DNA of 64,000 bases, from NCBI GenBank assembly GCA_963835375.1, contig CAWIGB010000038.1, forward strand, positions 186,001 through 250,000. Direction: 5' to 3'. Each line of letters starts with the position of its first letter. The first letter of the stretch is position 1. The notes below the pieces were generated by a model. It did no database searches. It was given only the letters and a program-made list of their open reading frames with translations, and had not been told where the DNA came from. Positions 45,616-55,423 of the stretch are shown one piece after another. The stretch is from Salinisphaera sp963835375 (lineage in GTDB: Bacteria; Pseudomonadota; Gammaproteobacteria; Nevskiales; Salinisphaeraceae). The position numbers and the translations under genes are program-made.

Positions 45616-46237
45616 CTAGCGAGCGAAGAGGCCGGCCTTGGTGAGTTGGCCGGGCGACAACGTTGGCGAACTGGTCAGCGCCCGCTTTCAGACCCTTCGG
45701 ATTATGGGTGACGGAGGTGGCCGACCAGACGATGGCCTGCTGCTTGATGTCCCAGAAGTTGATCCGTGCAACGTAGGTGGTTTCGTTGATGGAGAAATCC
45801 GGGCCGAGCGGCTCGGCGCGCATGCTGAGGCCGGCGCCCACCGGCGCGGGCGCGGAGGGGCCGGAGCCGACCTTCACATTCTCGATCTTCTTATGCACGA
45901 GATGGATGCCGATCGCGCTGTCGAATCCATGTTGTTGCAGCCGGCGCGCAAGATAGGCGCGGGATTTGCCTTGAATGCCCTTGTTGCCATAGATCGGCAT
46001 CGCGGCGCGTGCATTCACGCCCCGGGCCCGCAGTGCGGCGACCACGGCATTCTCCAACGCGGCGCGGCTCGGCGAATCCACCAGCACGCCAACCACAGGC
46101 GCTTGGTAAGGCGGTTTGGCGGTCTTTTCCATGTTCGGCCGGACATCGACCACGCGAGTATGGCGATAGGGGGAATTGGTACAGGCCGCGAGCAGGACCA
46201 TCCCGCCCAGCGCAAAAGCCATTCTGATCTTGTTCAT
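45616..46237 (-). CDS. Lipoprotein of unknown function, frameshifted near its end
   Basis: The precursor starts MNKIRMAFALGGMVLLAACT with a lipobox LAAC (Cys about 19), so it should be anchored to a membrane by lipid. The mature part has a mixed alpha/beta pattern: VVGVLVDSPSRAALENAVVA, ALRARGVNARAAMPIYGNKG and FDSAIGIHLVHKKIENVKVG. This could be a family of small envelope lipoproteins related to those assembling with outer-membrane transporters; I do not recognise it. One extra base near 45650 moves the true end; corrected, it ends VVARQLTKAGLFAR at 45616. It is 48 bp from the DUF1302 gene on the same strand and probably shares its transcript. Confidence 0.65.
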
Positions 46238-46285
46238 GAGCCGTCCCTTGAGTGGTTCCTTAGACGATGGCGCGAGCCGAGTCGT

Positions 46286-48043
46286 CTAGAACGAATAACT
46301 GGTGCTGAAGGCGAAATAATCGCGGTCCTGGACCGTGCTGTATTTCGTGGTGTTGTAGTTGGTATAGGACAGATCGCCGCCGAGATGGTGGTATTGGAGA
46401 CCAAGCCCCACGGTGATCGTGCGTTGATGCGCTTCGAACGAGTTGTCGCTGGAAAAGCCGTCGACACCCTGGCGCATGGTGAAACTCGGCTTGAGTGCGA
46501 CCGGGCCGATCGCGTTCTTGTAGGTCGACTCTAGCGAGATCTGATAGCCCCAGCTGAAATCGGTCACATAGCCGTCGGCGCCGGGCGCGCCGACCCCGAA
46601 ATTCGTGTGCCGGCCAAAGCGTATGTCGTTGTGGTTGGGCAGGTTGGGAATCGTTTCGAACGCAGTCTCGGCCGAGGCTACGGTTTTGTCCGCACCGAGC
46701 AGGTCGGGAATGATGGTGGTGAACGTCAGTTCTGCGCGCTCGACACCGTAGCGCTTGTAGCCCTGGACGTCCTGGCCGAGGCCACGCGAATCGACGTAGG
46801 CCTGGGTGCCGGCCGGGATCGCGGGATTGCTTGGTTCCCCGGTGGCTGATGTAGCCGCTTGGTTGGTCAGATCCGGGGTGTTGATCTGGAGCGGCATGTT
46901 GTCGACATAGCTCAGATTGAGCGCGAGGTTCCCTATGTTCTGGAAGGTCTTGTCGGCCGTCAGACCAAAGACTCGAATATCGTTCGGATAGTCATAGTGA
47001 TAGGTGATGGAATTGAAGACCGCCGGCGCGGAAACGGTCGGTCGGGGGTCAGCGTTCTTGTGCAGCGAGTAATACGGGAGCCGCGCGTTGTAGTTGAAGA
47101 AGTAGGCGCCGACGTGCGCGTTCTGTTGGTCGAACGAGTACTCGAGCTTGAAGCCATACTGCCCGCCGTTGCTGGCTTTGTTGTCTGGGCCGCGGCGAAA
47201 ATAGAGGCCTTGATCGAGCGCGACGCGATCCGGCACCACCACCTGATTGGAAAAGGTTGCGTTGCATCCGGGCGCGACGTTGTCGTAGGTGTCGTAGAAC
47301 GTGCCGCAGCCGTCGGTGACCGAATTCTGCCAGTCGAACTGATAGAACGCTTTCATGTCCAGATGCTGGGTCAACCCCAGATCCGCGCTGAGCATGCCGG
47401 CGGGAATCAGATACTGCTCGTAGCCCGAACCCGGCCGATGAAAGGCTGGCAGGTCGATGGCATTGAGTGAACCGAACGAGCCGCGGGTGAACAGGCTGCG
47501 ACCCCACAGCAGCAATTGCTTGCCGAGCTTGAGGCTGACGTCGTGCCCGCGGACATCGAATTTACCGAACGCGTACGCCTGCTGGAACGTGGCCCCCGTG
47601 AACTTCGCACGTCTGTCGAAACCATTGTCGCTCAGCGGTGTATTCGGCACATAGCCGTTGGGCACGTTGCCGTGGGCGACCGATTTCTTGTCCTCGAGGT
47701 AGTCTTCCCAGGCTTGGCCGCTGACGAATACACCGTAGTTGCCATAGCTCAGTTTGACGCTGCCGTAGAGCTGGGCGCTGCCCTTGACGAAATCGCCTTT
47801 CTTGTAGTTGAGATCGCCGTCATCCGAGACGGCATCATCCGAGCGCCCGCCGGCCTTGTTGCCGGCGAACAGAATGTCGTTGCTGGCCGATTGGGTTCGA
47901 ATGGCGCTACCGGCGATCGCCTTCAGGCTCCAGTCGGCGACCACCCCATGCCCGAGATCGATATTTCCCCCGGCGAGGACAGGGCCGGCGAATGACAACA
48001 ACCCGACTGCATACAGCCCGCGTCTGCGAAAACCGCTGTACAT
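46286..48043 (-). CDS. DUF1302 outer-membrane protein
   Basis: An intact 585-residue protein with a signal peptide (MYSGFRRRGLYAVGLLSFAG, cleavage after GPVLA) and a beta-barrel-like body ending in an aromatic residue (FAFSTSYSF), the outer-membrane insertion signal. LKLGKQLLLWGRSLFTRGSF and the long FDWQNSVTDGCGTFYDTYDN region are typical of DUF1302, often found beside steroid, terpene or other hydrophobic-substrate catabolic genes. The ATG at 48043 has GGAG upstream and gives a proper signal. Its place next to beta-oxidation genes suggests uptake of a hydrophobic acid. Confidence 0.85.
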   Translation of the reverse strand: MYSGFRRRGLYAVGLLSFAGPVLAGGNIDLGHGVVADWSLKAIAGSAIRTQSASNDILFAGNKAGGRSDDAVSDDGDLNYKKGDFVKGSAQLYGSVKLSYGNYGVFVSGQAWEDYLEDKKSVAHGNVPNGYVPNTPLSDNGFDRRAKFTGATFQQAYAFGKFDVRGHDVSLKLGKQLLLWGRSLFTRGSFGSLNAIDLPAFHRPGSGYEQYLIPAGMLSADLGLTQHLDMKAFYQFDWQNSVTDGCGTFYDTYDNVAPGCNATFSNQVVVPDRVALDQGLYFRRGPDNKASNGGQYGFKLEYSFDQQNAHVGAYFFNYNARLPYYSLHKNADPRPTVSAPAVFNSITYHYDYPNDIRVFGLTADKTFQNIGNLALNLSYVDNMPLQINTPDLTNQAATSATGEPSNPAIPAGTQAYVDSRGLGQDVQGYKRYGVERAELTFTTIIPDLLGADKTVASAETAFETIPNLPNHNDIRFGRHTNFGVGAPGADGYVTDFSWGYQISLESTYKNAIGPVALKPSFTMRQGVDGFSSDNSFEAHQRTITVGLGLQYHHLGGDLSYTNYNTTKYSTVQDRDYFAFSTSYSF

Positions 48044-48248
48044 GATTCTGCTCTCCTCTATCTCGTTTTTGTCGCGGCACTCTCCGAATGGAATGCCGAT
48101 TCTTCTAAAATGCTGAACCAGCGATTTCGGTGTCGGGTCGGGAGCGGTCATTCGAGCGACGGCCTGGCCACCGATGGCTCGGCCCGGACGTGGTCATCTC
48201 CGGCTGGCCGCCGGTCAGCGGTTTCCTGGATCGCGGCATTTGTTTTGT

Positions 48249-48265
48249 GGAATTGCGTTTTGCAA
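48249..48265. promoter_or_regulatory. Weak operator-like palindrome between DUF1302 and iclR genes
   Basis: GGAATTGCGTTTTGCAA is an imperfect inverted repeat; the inner ATTGC-GTTTT-GCAAT is perfect. It resembles the GAAAC-N3-GTTTC sites only partly. It is in the 542-bp divergent region 48044-48585, which holds no gene that I recognise. Confidence 0.35.
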
Positions 48266-48585
48266 TACGAACTGGGTCTAAACTGTGTCGGTGATGCCGT
48301 CAAGCAGAGGCTGGCCTCTCGATCGGCGGGTGCAGAGCGGGCCAAACGGCATTCGGCGTCTCATTCGCCGGCGTACGGGCGCTCGAAATCCTTGCGGCGA
48401 ACTGGCTTGCGTTGGCAGTCCATCGGCGATGGACGTATCGTCAAGCCTGCCGCGGTAGTCGCTCGCAGGCAGGTCGCCTTCGACGGATGTCGAATCCCGG
48501 CGCGGGCGTTGCCGAGAGGCTGACGACCGAATCTGCGCTCGCTGTACAGCGGCCGGGTAGGGGGCGAACTCGAGGGTTCGAAAAC

Positions 48586-49425
48586 ATGAAAACAACCAGG
48601 GCAGCATTGATGCGCCGAACAAAACCGGGGATGGATTCAGTGGATGGGAAGAAAGATCCCAATTTCGTGACCGCGCTTGCACGCGGGCTTGAATTGATGC
48701 GTTGTTACGGTGACGCTGCGGAGTATCTCGGCAATGCCGAGCTGGCCAAACGCACCGGTATACCGCGGCCGACCGTCTCCCGACTGACGGCCACGCTCAC
48801 CCAGCTGGGTTATCTGATCTATGTGCCGCATCTGGAGCGCTATCGACTCGGCCCGCGGGTGCTCGACCTCGGTTATCGCTATCTGGCCAGCGAGGGTGTC
48901 AGCAACATCGCGCGACCCTTCATGCAGGAGCTGGCGGATGCCACCGACTGCTTCATTGCCCTGGGCGTTGCCGAGGGGACGCAGATGACCTACACCCAGA
49001 CCTGCCAGGGCCCGGGGCCGCTGATCATGCGCATGGGGACCGGTTCGCGCGTGCCCATGGCGCATACGGCGATCGGCCGCGCGTTTCTCGCGGCACTGCC
49101 AGAAGACCAGCGCCGGCCATACTGCGATCTCATCCAGCGTGACGACCCGAGCGAATGGCCGCATATCGAGCGTGCCCTGGATCGTGCTTATCGCGAATAC
49201 GAGCAGTTCGGATTCTGTGTAGCCGAAAGCGAATGGACCCGCGATGTCAGCGGGGTCGGCGTGCCCCTGGCTCTGGAAAACGGCCGCCGCGTGGTGGCGT
49301 TCAACTGCAGCGGGTCGTCGCTGCGACTGAGTTATCAGATTCTCACCGAAAATCTCGGGCCCCGGCTGCGCGACATGGTGGCGCAGGTGCGTGACCTGGT
49401 CGAAGGCAGCGACGACCGCGGTTAA
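48586..49425 (+). CDS. IclR-family transcriptional regulator
   Basis: An intact 279-residue regulator. The N-terminal winged helix is ALARGLELMRCYGDAAEYLG then NAELAKRTGIPRPTVSRLTA (about 23-62). The C-terminal effector domain has LGPRVLDLGYRYLAS, MRMGTGSRVPMAHTAIGRAF and GFCVAESEWTRDVSGVGVPL, all standard for the family, which binds small carboxylic acids. The ATG at 48586 is taken; GGGTTCG is a poor ribosome site, so the later ATG at 48610 or 48631 could be used instead. It precedes the ACAD/SDR/kinase operon and is the likeliest local regulator of it. Confidence 0.9.
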   Translation: MKTTRAALMRRTKPGMDSVDGKKDPNFVTALARGLELMRCYGDAAEYLGNAELAKRTGIPRPTVSRLTATLTQLGYLIYVPHLERYRLGPRVLDLGYRYLASEGVSNIARPFMQELADATDCFIALGVAEGTQMTYTQTCQGPGPLIMRMGTGSRVPMAHTAIGRAFLAALPEDQRRPYCDLIQRDDPSEWPHIERALDRAYREYEQFGFCVAESEWTRDVSGVGVPLALENGRRVVAFNCSGSSLRLSYQILTENLGPRLRDMVAQVRDLVEGSDDRG

Positions 49426-49456
49426 TGCCTGTCGCTCCAATAACAGATTGTGTTGA

Positions 49457-49473
49457 TTGAAACAGCGTTTTGA
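49457..49473. promoter_or_regulatory. Palindromic operator before the ACAD/SDR/kinase operon
   Basis: TTGAAACAGCGTTTTGA matches the site at 39468 at 14 of 17 positions. It is 103 bp upstream of the ACAD start at 49576 and 32 bp after the iclR stop. A TTGTTGACG stretch right after it could hold a -35 element. Confidence 0.55.
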
Positions 49474-49575
49474 TTTGTTGACGACCCTCTGACGCTGTGT
49501 CAGTTTTCCTTCAACGACAAGGCGCTTGACGGCCGGCAGTTCGGCCAGTCAGGCGATTCGACGGAGGAGAGGTTA

Positions 49576-50790
49576 ATGGAAGCGCTTTCCGATCGCGCCG
49601 AGGCGCTGCGAACGCGGCTGCAGACGTTCATGGCGGAGCACGTATATCCCGGCGAACCGGTGTATGCCGAGCAACATGCACAGGCGGAAGATCGCTGGTC
49701 GGAGCCTCCGATTCACGGTCAGCTCAAGGTCCGGGCGCGCGAGCAGGGGCTGTGGAATCTGTTTCTGCCTGATAGCGAGCATGGTGCTGGTCTGTCGAAC
49801 CACGATTACGCGCATCTGTGCGAAATCATGGGGCGCAGCCCGATCGCGCCGAGTGTTTTCAATTGCAACGCGCCGGATACCGGCAACATGGAAGTACTGG
49901 CGCGTTACGGTAGTCCCGAGCAGCAGAAACGCTGGCTGACCCCGTTGCTCGAAGGCGAGATCCGGTCCTGCTTTTCGATGACCGAGCCGGAGGTCGCATC
50001 CTCCGATGCCACCAACATCGGCACGTCGATCGTCCGGGACGGCGATGAATATGTGATCAACGGCCGCAAGTGGTGGTCGTCCGGCGCGATGTCGCGCGAT
50101 TGTGCGATCGCGATCGTGATGGGCAAGACCGATCCGGACGCCGAACGCCACAAGCAGCAGTCGATGATTCTCGTGCCGCTTGATACCCCGGGTGTGAAGA
50201 TCGAACGGGCACTGCATGTGTTCGGGTACGACGATGCGCCGGAAGGCCATGCCGATATCCATTACGACAACGTGCGGGTGCCGGCCGAGAACATGGTTCT
50301 CGGCGAAGGGCGCGGGTTCGAGATCGCCCAGGGCCGGCTGGGGCCAGGACGCATTCACCACTGCATGCGCACCATCGGCATGGCCGAACGGGCGCTGGAA
50401 GCGATGTGCGCGAGGGTGGCGGAACGCGAGGCCTTCGGCCGGAAGCTGGCCGACTTCGATTCGATCCGCAAACAGATCGCACGTTCTCGCATCGAGATCG
50501 ATCAGGCGCGGTTGCTGACCTTGCATGCCGCCGAACGCATGGATGCGGTCGGCAACAAGGCCGCACGCCAGGAGATCGCGATGATCAAGGTGGTGGCGCC
50601 CGAGATGGCCCTACGGGTGCTCGATCGGGCGATCCAGGCACACGGCGCGCTCGGCGTTTCCCAGGACACCTTCCTCGCGCGGGCCTGGGCGCATATCCGG
50701 ACGCTGCGGCTGGCTGACGGCCCGGACGAAGTGCATCTGGATGCCATCGCCAAACTCGAGCTGCGGCGCCAGAGCGCCCATGCCGGCTGA
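49576..50790 (+). CDS. Acyl-CoA dehydrogenase, ACAD10/11- and LvaC-like
   Basis: An intact 404-residue flavoprotein of the acyl-CoA dehydrogenase superfamily. FSMTEPEVASSDATNIGTSI (about 135) is the flavin loop and INGRKWWSSGAMSRDCAIAI is typical of the ACAD11 branch, as are GPGRIHHCMRTIGMAERALE and the C-terminal DGPDEVHLDAIAKLEL. Members of this branch process 4-phospho-acyl-CoA made by a partner kinase (LvaC in the levulinate pathway, ACAD11 in mammals). The next two genes, an SDR and an APH-type kinase, are the partners of that chemistry. The ATG at 49576 has GGAGAGG upstream. Confidence 0.88.
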   Translation: MEALSDRAEALRTRLQTFMAEHVYPGEPVYAEQHAQAEDRWSEPPIHGQLKVRAREQGLWNLFLPDSEHGAGLSNHDYAHLCEIMGRSPIAPSVFNCNAPDTGNMEVLARYGSPEQQKRWLTPLLEGEIRSCFSMTEPEVASSDATNIGTSIVRDGDEYVINGRKWWSSGAMSRDCAIAIVMGKTDPDAERHKQQSMILVPLDTPGVKIERALHVFGYDDAPEGHADIHYDNVRVPAENMVLGEGRGFEIAQGRLGPGRIHHCMRTIGMAERALEAMCARVAEREAFGRKLADFDSIRKQIARSRIEIDQARLLTLHAAERMDAVGNKAARQEIAMIKVVAPEMALRVLDRAIQAHGALGVSQDTFLARAWAHIRTLRLADGPDEVHLDAIAKLELRRQSAHAG

Positions 50791-50823
50791 GCCGGTGCTC
50801 TAAAACTTTCAGGAGCGCGATAT

Positions 50824-51591
50824 ATGGGACAACTTTTCGATCTGACCGGACAGGTCGCTGTGATCACCGGCTCCAGCCGTGGCATCGGCAAGGCGATCGC
50901 CTGGCAGATGGCGGCGCATGGGGCGAAAGTGGTGATCTCCAGCCGCAAGGCCGAGGCCTGCGAAGCCGTGGCCGACGAACTGCGAAACGCCGGTTTTGAA
51001 GCGACGGCCATCGCCTGCCACGTCGGCGACAAGACGCAACTGCAGGATCTGGTCGATACCACGGTGGCCACCTACGGTGGTATCGACGTGCTGGTGTGCA
51101 ACGCGGCGACCAACCCGGTTTACGGCCCGACCCGCGACATGACCGACGAGGCCTGGGACAAGATCATGAACACCAACGTCCGATCGACGTTCTGGCTGTG
51201 CAACATGGCTCTGCCTGGCATGGCCGAACGCGGCAGCGGTCGAGTGATCGTGTTGTCATCGATCGCCGCACTGCGGGGCAATGGCGTGATCGGCACCTAC
51301 GGCGTCTCCAAGGCCGCGGAAGCCGCCCTGGTGCGCAATCTCGCGGTGGAATGGGGGCCGAAAAACATTCGCGTCAACGCGATCGCGCCGGGGCTGGTGC
51401 GTACCGATTTCGCGAAAGCGCTGATCGAGGATCCGGAGCGACTCGCTCAGGCCGAACAGCGCACGCCGGTACGCCGCATCGGCGAGCCCGACGACATCGC
51501 CGGTGTCGCGGTGTTTCTGGCGAGTGCGGCCGGCGATTATGTCACCGGACAGACCCTGGTTGCCGATGGCGGCGAGACGATCGCCGGCTGA
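50824..51591 (+). CDS. SDR reductase, LvaD-like
   Basis: An intact 255-residue classical SDR. TGSSRGIGKAIAWQMAAHGA is the cofactor site; NAATNPVYGP replaces the NNAG block; Ser in VLSSIAALRG, and Tyr-x3-Lys in TYGVSKAAEAALVRNLAVEW. The C-terminal DYVTGQTLVADGGETIAG is normal. It is 33 bp after the ACAD gene and 17 bp before the kinase, with the same ribosome site GGAGCGCGATAT before both this and the kinase gene. By analogy with LvaD it may reduce a 4-oxoacyl-CoA to the 4-hydroxy form. Confidence 0.88.
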   Translation: MGQLFDLTGQVAVITGSSRGIGKAIAWQMAAHGAKVVISSRKAEACEAVADELRNAGFEATAIACHVGDKTQLQDLVDTTVATYGGIDVLVCNAATNPVYGPTRDMTDEAWDKIMNTNVRSTFWLCNMALPGMAERGSGRVIVLSSIAALRGNGVIGTYGVSKAAEAALVRNLAVEWGPKNIRVNAIAPGLVRTDFAKALIEDPERLAQAEQRTPVRRIGEPDDIAGVAVFLASAAGDYVTGQTLVADGGETIAG

Positions 51592-51608
51592 ACGGGCGGG
51601 AGCGCGAT

Positions 51609-52688
51609 ATGATTGAACATGGGGCAGGCGAGCCAGCGCTGGTCGATATCCGAAGCGGCCATGAATTTGATACCGAGGCACTCGAACGCTATCTCGACCG
51701 CGAAGGGCTGCTCACGGGCGCCCTGTCGGTGCAGCAGTTCCAGGGTGGCCAGTCCAACCCGACTTTTCTGTTGCAGATCGGGGAAGGCGAGCAGGGCGCG
51801 CGCTATGTGCTGCGCAAGCAGCCGCCGGGGAAGATTCTTCCCTCGGCGCATCGCGTGGACCGGGAATACCGGGTGATGGATGCGTTGGCGAATGTGCCGG
51901 ATGTGCCGGTGCCGGCCATGCGCAGCTACTGTGATGACGCCGCGGTGATCGGTACGCCGTTCTATGTGATGGACTATGTCGAGGGTCGGGTGTTCAACCA
52001 GCCCACCCTGGTCGACATCGCGCGCGAGCAGAGGGCCGGGGTGTATCACCGTATGATCGATACGCTGGCGGCACTGCATTCCGTCGATGTCGAGGCAGTC
52101 GGGTTGTCCGATTTCGGTAGGCCCGAGGGCTATGTCGAGCGCCAGGTCGCCCTCTGGCGCAAGCAGTACGATAAATCCACCGACGAGCCCGACCCGGCCA
52201 TGATTGCGCTCGGTGACTGGCTCGCTGAACATCTCCCGCCCGACAGCCCGCCGACGATCGCCCATGGCGATTTCCGCATCGGCAACCTGCTGCTGGCGCC
52301 GGATCTGTCGCGTGTACGTGCGGTGCTCGATTGGGAGCTGTCCACGCTCGGGCATCCCCTGGCCGATCTGGCCTATGCCTGCCTGCCGTACTACTTGCCG
52401 CCGGGCCAGGCCGGCCTGCCCGGGTTGGCCGGCCTCGATCTGGCCGAATACGGCATACCGGCCGAAGCAGAACTGCTCGCGCGTTATCGTGAGCGCCGCA
52501 ATCTCGCGCGTATCGACGACTGGCCCGTGTTCATCGCGTTTTCGCTGTTTCGGATTGCAGCGATTCTGCAAGGAGTCTATGCGCGCGCGATTCAGGGCAA
52601 TGCGAGTAACGCCAATGCGCTGGAAGTCGGTCGCCAGGCCGGGCGGTTGGCGGAGCGCGGCTGGGAAATTGCACGAAGCCACGACTGA
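51609..52688 (+). CDS. APH-family kinase, LvaA/ACAD10-11-kinase-like
   Basis: An intact 359-residue protein of the aminoglycoside phosphotransferase fold, of the type that phosphorylates 4-hydroxyacyl-CoA. FQGGQSNPTFLLQIGEG (about 46) is the Gly-rich loop, YVLRKQPPGKILPSAHRVDR the lysine strand with the PPG-x2-L-x-SAH signature of this subfamily, IAHGDFRIGNLLLAP the catalytic Asp/Asn loop and VLDWELSTLGHPLADLAY the metal Asp. In mammals this domain is fused to the ACAD; here it is a separate gene in the same operon. The product would be ready for phosphate elimination by the ACAD. Confidence 0.88.
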   Translation: MIEHGAGEPALVDIRSGHEFDTEALERYLDREGLLTGALSVQQFQGGQSNPTFLLQIGEGEQGARYVLRKQPPGKILPSAHRVDREYRVMDALANVPDVPVPAMRSYCDDAAVIGTPFYVMDYVEGRVFNQPTLVDIAREQRAGVYHRMIDTLAALHSVDVEAVGLSDFGRPEGYVERQVALWRKQYDKSTDEPDPAMIALGDWLAEHLPPDSPPTIAHGDFRIGNLLLAPDLSRVRAVLDWELSTLGHPLADLAYACLPYYLPPGQAGLPGLAGLDLAEYGIPAEAELLARYRERRNLARIDDWPVFIAFSLFRIAAILQGVYARAIQGNASNANALEVGRQAGRLAERGWEIARSHD

Positions 52689-52733
52689 TCGGCATGACGG
52701 CCGGCCGGTTTCAGTGTTGACCCGATACGCGGC

Positions 52734-53539
52734 ATGAAGCCTTTTCAGCGCATCCTGGTGACCAATGATGACGGCATCGAGGCCCCGGGCCTGGCGGTTG
52801 CCGAGCGGATGGCGACAACCCTGGCCGAAGAGGTGTGGGTGGTCGCGCCGCAGACCGACCAATCCGGGTGTGGGCCAGGGCATTTCCGTGCATCAGCCGC
52901 TGCGAGCGGTACGCGACGGCGAGCGGCGCTACGCCGTTTCGGGCACCCCGGCCGATTGCGTGATGTATGCGCTGGCGTCGTCTGTGTGCGGATCGCGCGC
53001 CCGATCTGGTGCTGTCGGGCGTGAACTGGGGGGCCAATCTGTCTGATTCGGTGATGTATTCCGGCACCGTCGGTGCCGTGCTGGCCGCAAACCATCTCGG
53101 AATCGATGCCATCGCGCTCAGTCAGGCGTATCACGCCGGCTACGAGCCGGATTTCAGCGTCGCCGGGTCTTATGCGCGAAGAGTCATCGAACGGTTGCTG
53201 GCCCGTCGTGCCGGCGACGGCAGCTGCTGCTGGAGCGTCAACTTCCCCATGCAGCCGCTGGATTCGATACGCGGCCTGCGTTTCACCCGGCAGGCGCGGG
53301 GTGTGATTCGTGCGCCGAAGCTGAGGCCCGTCACCGAGAATGATCCGCACGCCGGCCAGTGGCTCGGTTTCGAGGGCAACGCGCGTTCGATCGACGATCC
53401 GCGCGGCGATGTCGTGGCCTTGCGTGAGCACTATGTCTCGGCCACGCCACTCCACGGGACGCGCTGCAACGAAGCGGTGCTCGCGCGTACTGCAGACGAG
53501 CCCGAGATCGAGATCATTTCGGAGCCGGCCGCCCCCTGA
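52734..53539 (+). CDS. SurE-family 5'/3'-nucleotidase-like phosphatase, two frameshifts
   Basis: A phosphatase of about 268 residues. ILVTNDDGIEAPGLAVAE starts with the metal-binding Asp pair; VVAPQTDQSG and GVGQGISVHQPLRAV follow across the first break; VSGTPADCVMYAL and, after the second, PDLVLSGVNWGANLSDSVMY with the metal Asn. Extra G residues near 52867 and 52990 explain the breaks. Genuine surE normally sits with pcm and rpoS; this copy stands right after the kinase gene (45 bp), suggesting a dedicated paralogue. It might recycle a phosphorylated intermediate or simply be a hitch-hiker. Confidence 0.83.
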
Positions 53540-53582
53540 TCGTCTTGGCTTCCCAGGCCGGCATACGACATTAGAACTAAAA

Positions 53583-53599
53583 ATGGAATGTTGTTTCAA
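53583..53599. promoter_or_regulatory. Palindromic operator-like site before the AMP-ligase operon
   Basis: ATGGAATGTTGTTTCAA matches TTGAAACATCGTTTCAA at 12 of 17 positions, with the right arm GTTTCAA exact. It is 109 bp upstream of the ligase start at 53709 and just after the SurE-like gene, so a second promoter may lie here. Confidence 0.5.
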
Positions 53600-53708
53600 A
53601 ATACATTGACGCCATCGATGGCCGGTGACAGAGTCTGAGTCATCCCGATAAAACACGCGCTTGAGAACGTGTGGCCGGGCTCCGCTGAACGACGAGGAGA
53701 ACGACGCG

Positions 53709-55377
53709 ATGTTCGATCGGCACTACGCCGTATGGCCCGACTACCTGCCGCACCGGTTGGCGCTGCCCCAGACCAGCCTGTACGCCAATCTCGCGATTTC
53801 GGCGCAGCGCTATCCGGATCGGAATGCGATCCTCTATTACGACACCCCGATCACGTATGCCGAGCTCGAGCGTGAGTCGCTGGCGTTGGCAGGCTATCTC
53901 ACTTCGCGCGGGGTAGGGCGCGGTGATCGGGTGCTGCTTTACATGCAGAACGCCCCGCAATACGTCATCGCCTTCTACGCGATTCTGCGCGCCAACGCTG
54001 TGGTGGTCCCGGTCAATCCGATGAATCGCACCGGCGAGATCGAACACTACGCCCGCGATACCGAGGCCCGGCTGTGTCTATGCGGCCAGGAGCGTCTTGG
54101 CGAGGCCACGCCGCTGCTCGAATCCGGATGGCTCGACGAGATCGTGGTGACGGCCTATAGCGAGTATGCGACGCAAGACAGCGATCTCGAGCTGCCGACA
54201 GAAGTCGCCGCGCCTTTCGAAGCCCCGCGGGCGACGGGCGTGACGGCCTGGCGCGATGCGATGGACGCCGACCTGGCACCGCCCGCGCTCGAGGTCGGCC
54301 CCGACGATCTTGCGGTATTGCCCTACAGTTCCGGCACAACGGGGCAGCCCAAAGGCTGCATGCATACCCACGCCTCGGTGATGGCCACGGCGGTGCACAG
54401 CGTGGTGTGGAGCTACGGCACATCCGAGGGCGTCAATCTCGCCACGCTGCCGTTCTTTCATGTCACCGGCATGCAGAACAGCATGAATGCGCACGATCTA
54501 TGCCGGCGCGACCCTGGCCATCATGACACGCTGGGACCGACGTACGGCGGCCCGGCTGATCGAACGGTATCGCGTCAATCGCTGGACCAACATCGTGACC
54601 ATGGCGGTCGACCTGCTGGCCGACCCCGAGATCGAATCCTTCGATCTGTCGAGCCTGGAATACATCGGCGGTGGCGGGGCGGCCATGCCGGCCGCAGTGG
54701 CTGAAAAGCTGCGGGCCCTGACCGGACTGGACTATATCGAAGGCTACGGTCTCAGCGAGACCATGGCGGCGACTCATATCAACCCGCTGGGCGCGCCCAA
54801 GGCTCAGTGCCTGGGTATTCCGGTGTTCAGCGTGGATGCGCGGATCGTCGATCTGGAAACACAGCGTGAGGTGCCGGTCGGCGAAACCGGCGAGATCGTG
54901 TCGAACGGGCCGCAGGTCTGTGTGGGCTACTGGAATCGGCCGGAGGCCACCGCCGAGGCGTTCATCGAGATCGATGGCAAGCGTTTCTTCCGGACCGGGG
55001 ATATCGGCCGCTGCGACGAACACGGCTATTTCTTCATGGTCGATCGCGCCAAGCGAATGATCAACGCTTCGGGCTACAAGGTCTGGCCGGCGGAAGTCGA
55101 AGCCTTGATGTACGAACACCCGGACGTCCGCGAAGCCTGTGTGATCGCCACGCCGGATGCGCGCCGCGGTGAATCGGTCAAGGCCTGCGTGGTACTCGTC
55201 GACGGCTCGAGCGCGACCGAGGACGACATTCTCGGGTGGTGCCGCGAGCACATGGCCGCCTACAAGGTCCCCCGCGCGGTCGAGATCTGCCTCGAACTGC
55301 CGCGCTCGCAGACCGGCAAGGTCATGTGGCGGCGCCTGCAGGAAGCGGAATGGCAAGAGACCGAGTCGGCGAACTAG
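53709..55377 (+). CDS. AMP-forming acyl-CoA synthetase (LvaE/PimA-like), frameshifted
   Basis: Activates a carboxylic acid to its CoA thioester with ATP. ANL-family motifs are clear: PYSSGTTGQPKGCMHTHAS (P-loop, about 203), YIEGYGLSETMAAT, TGDIGRCDEHGYFFMVDR and the hinge, and PRSQTGKVMWRRLQE with the catalytic Lys near the end. One extra A near 54494 (GCGC[A]CGATC) separates GMQNSMNA from PIYAGATLAIMTRWDR. Corrected length is about 556 residues. The ATG at 53709 has GAGGAG upstream. It starts a second gene group running into the FadB-like and two ACAD genes. Confidence 0.9.
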
Positions 55378-55423
55378 ACCGGTTCCGGCACGGTTTCCGA
55401 GGGGCATTCAACAAGGAGTTTTC

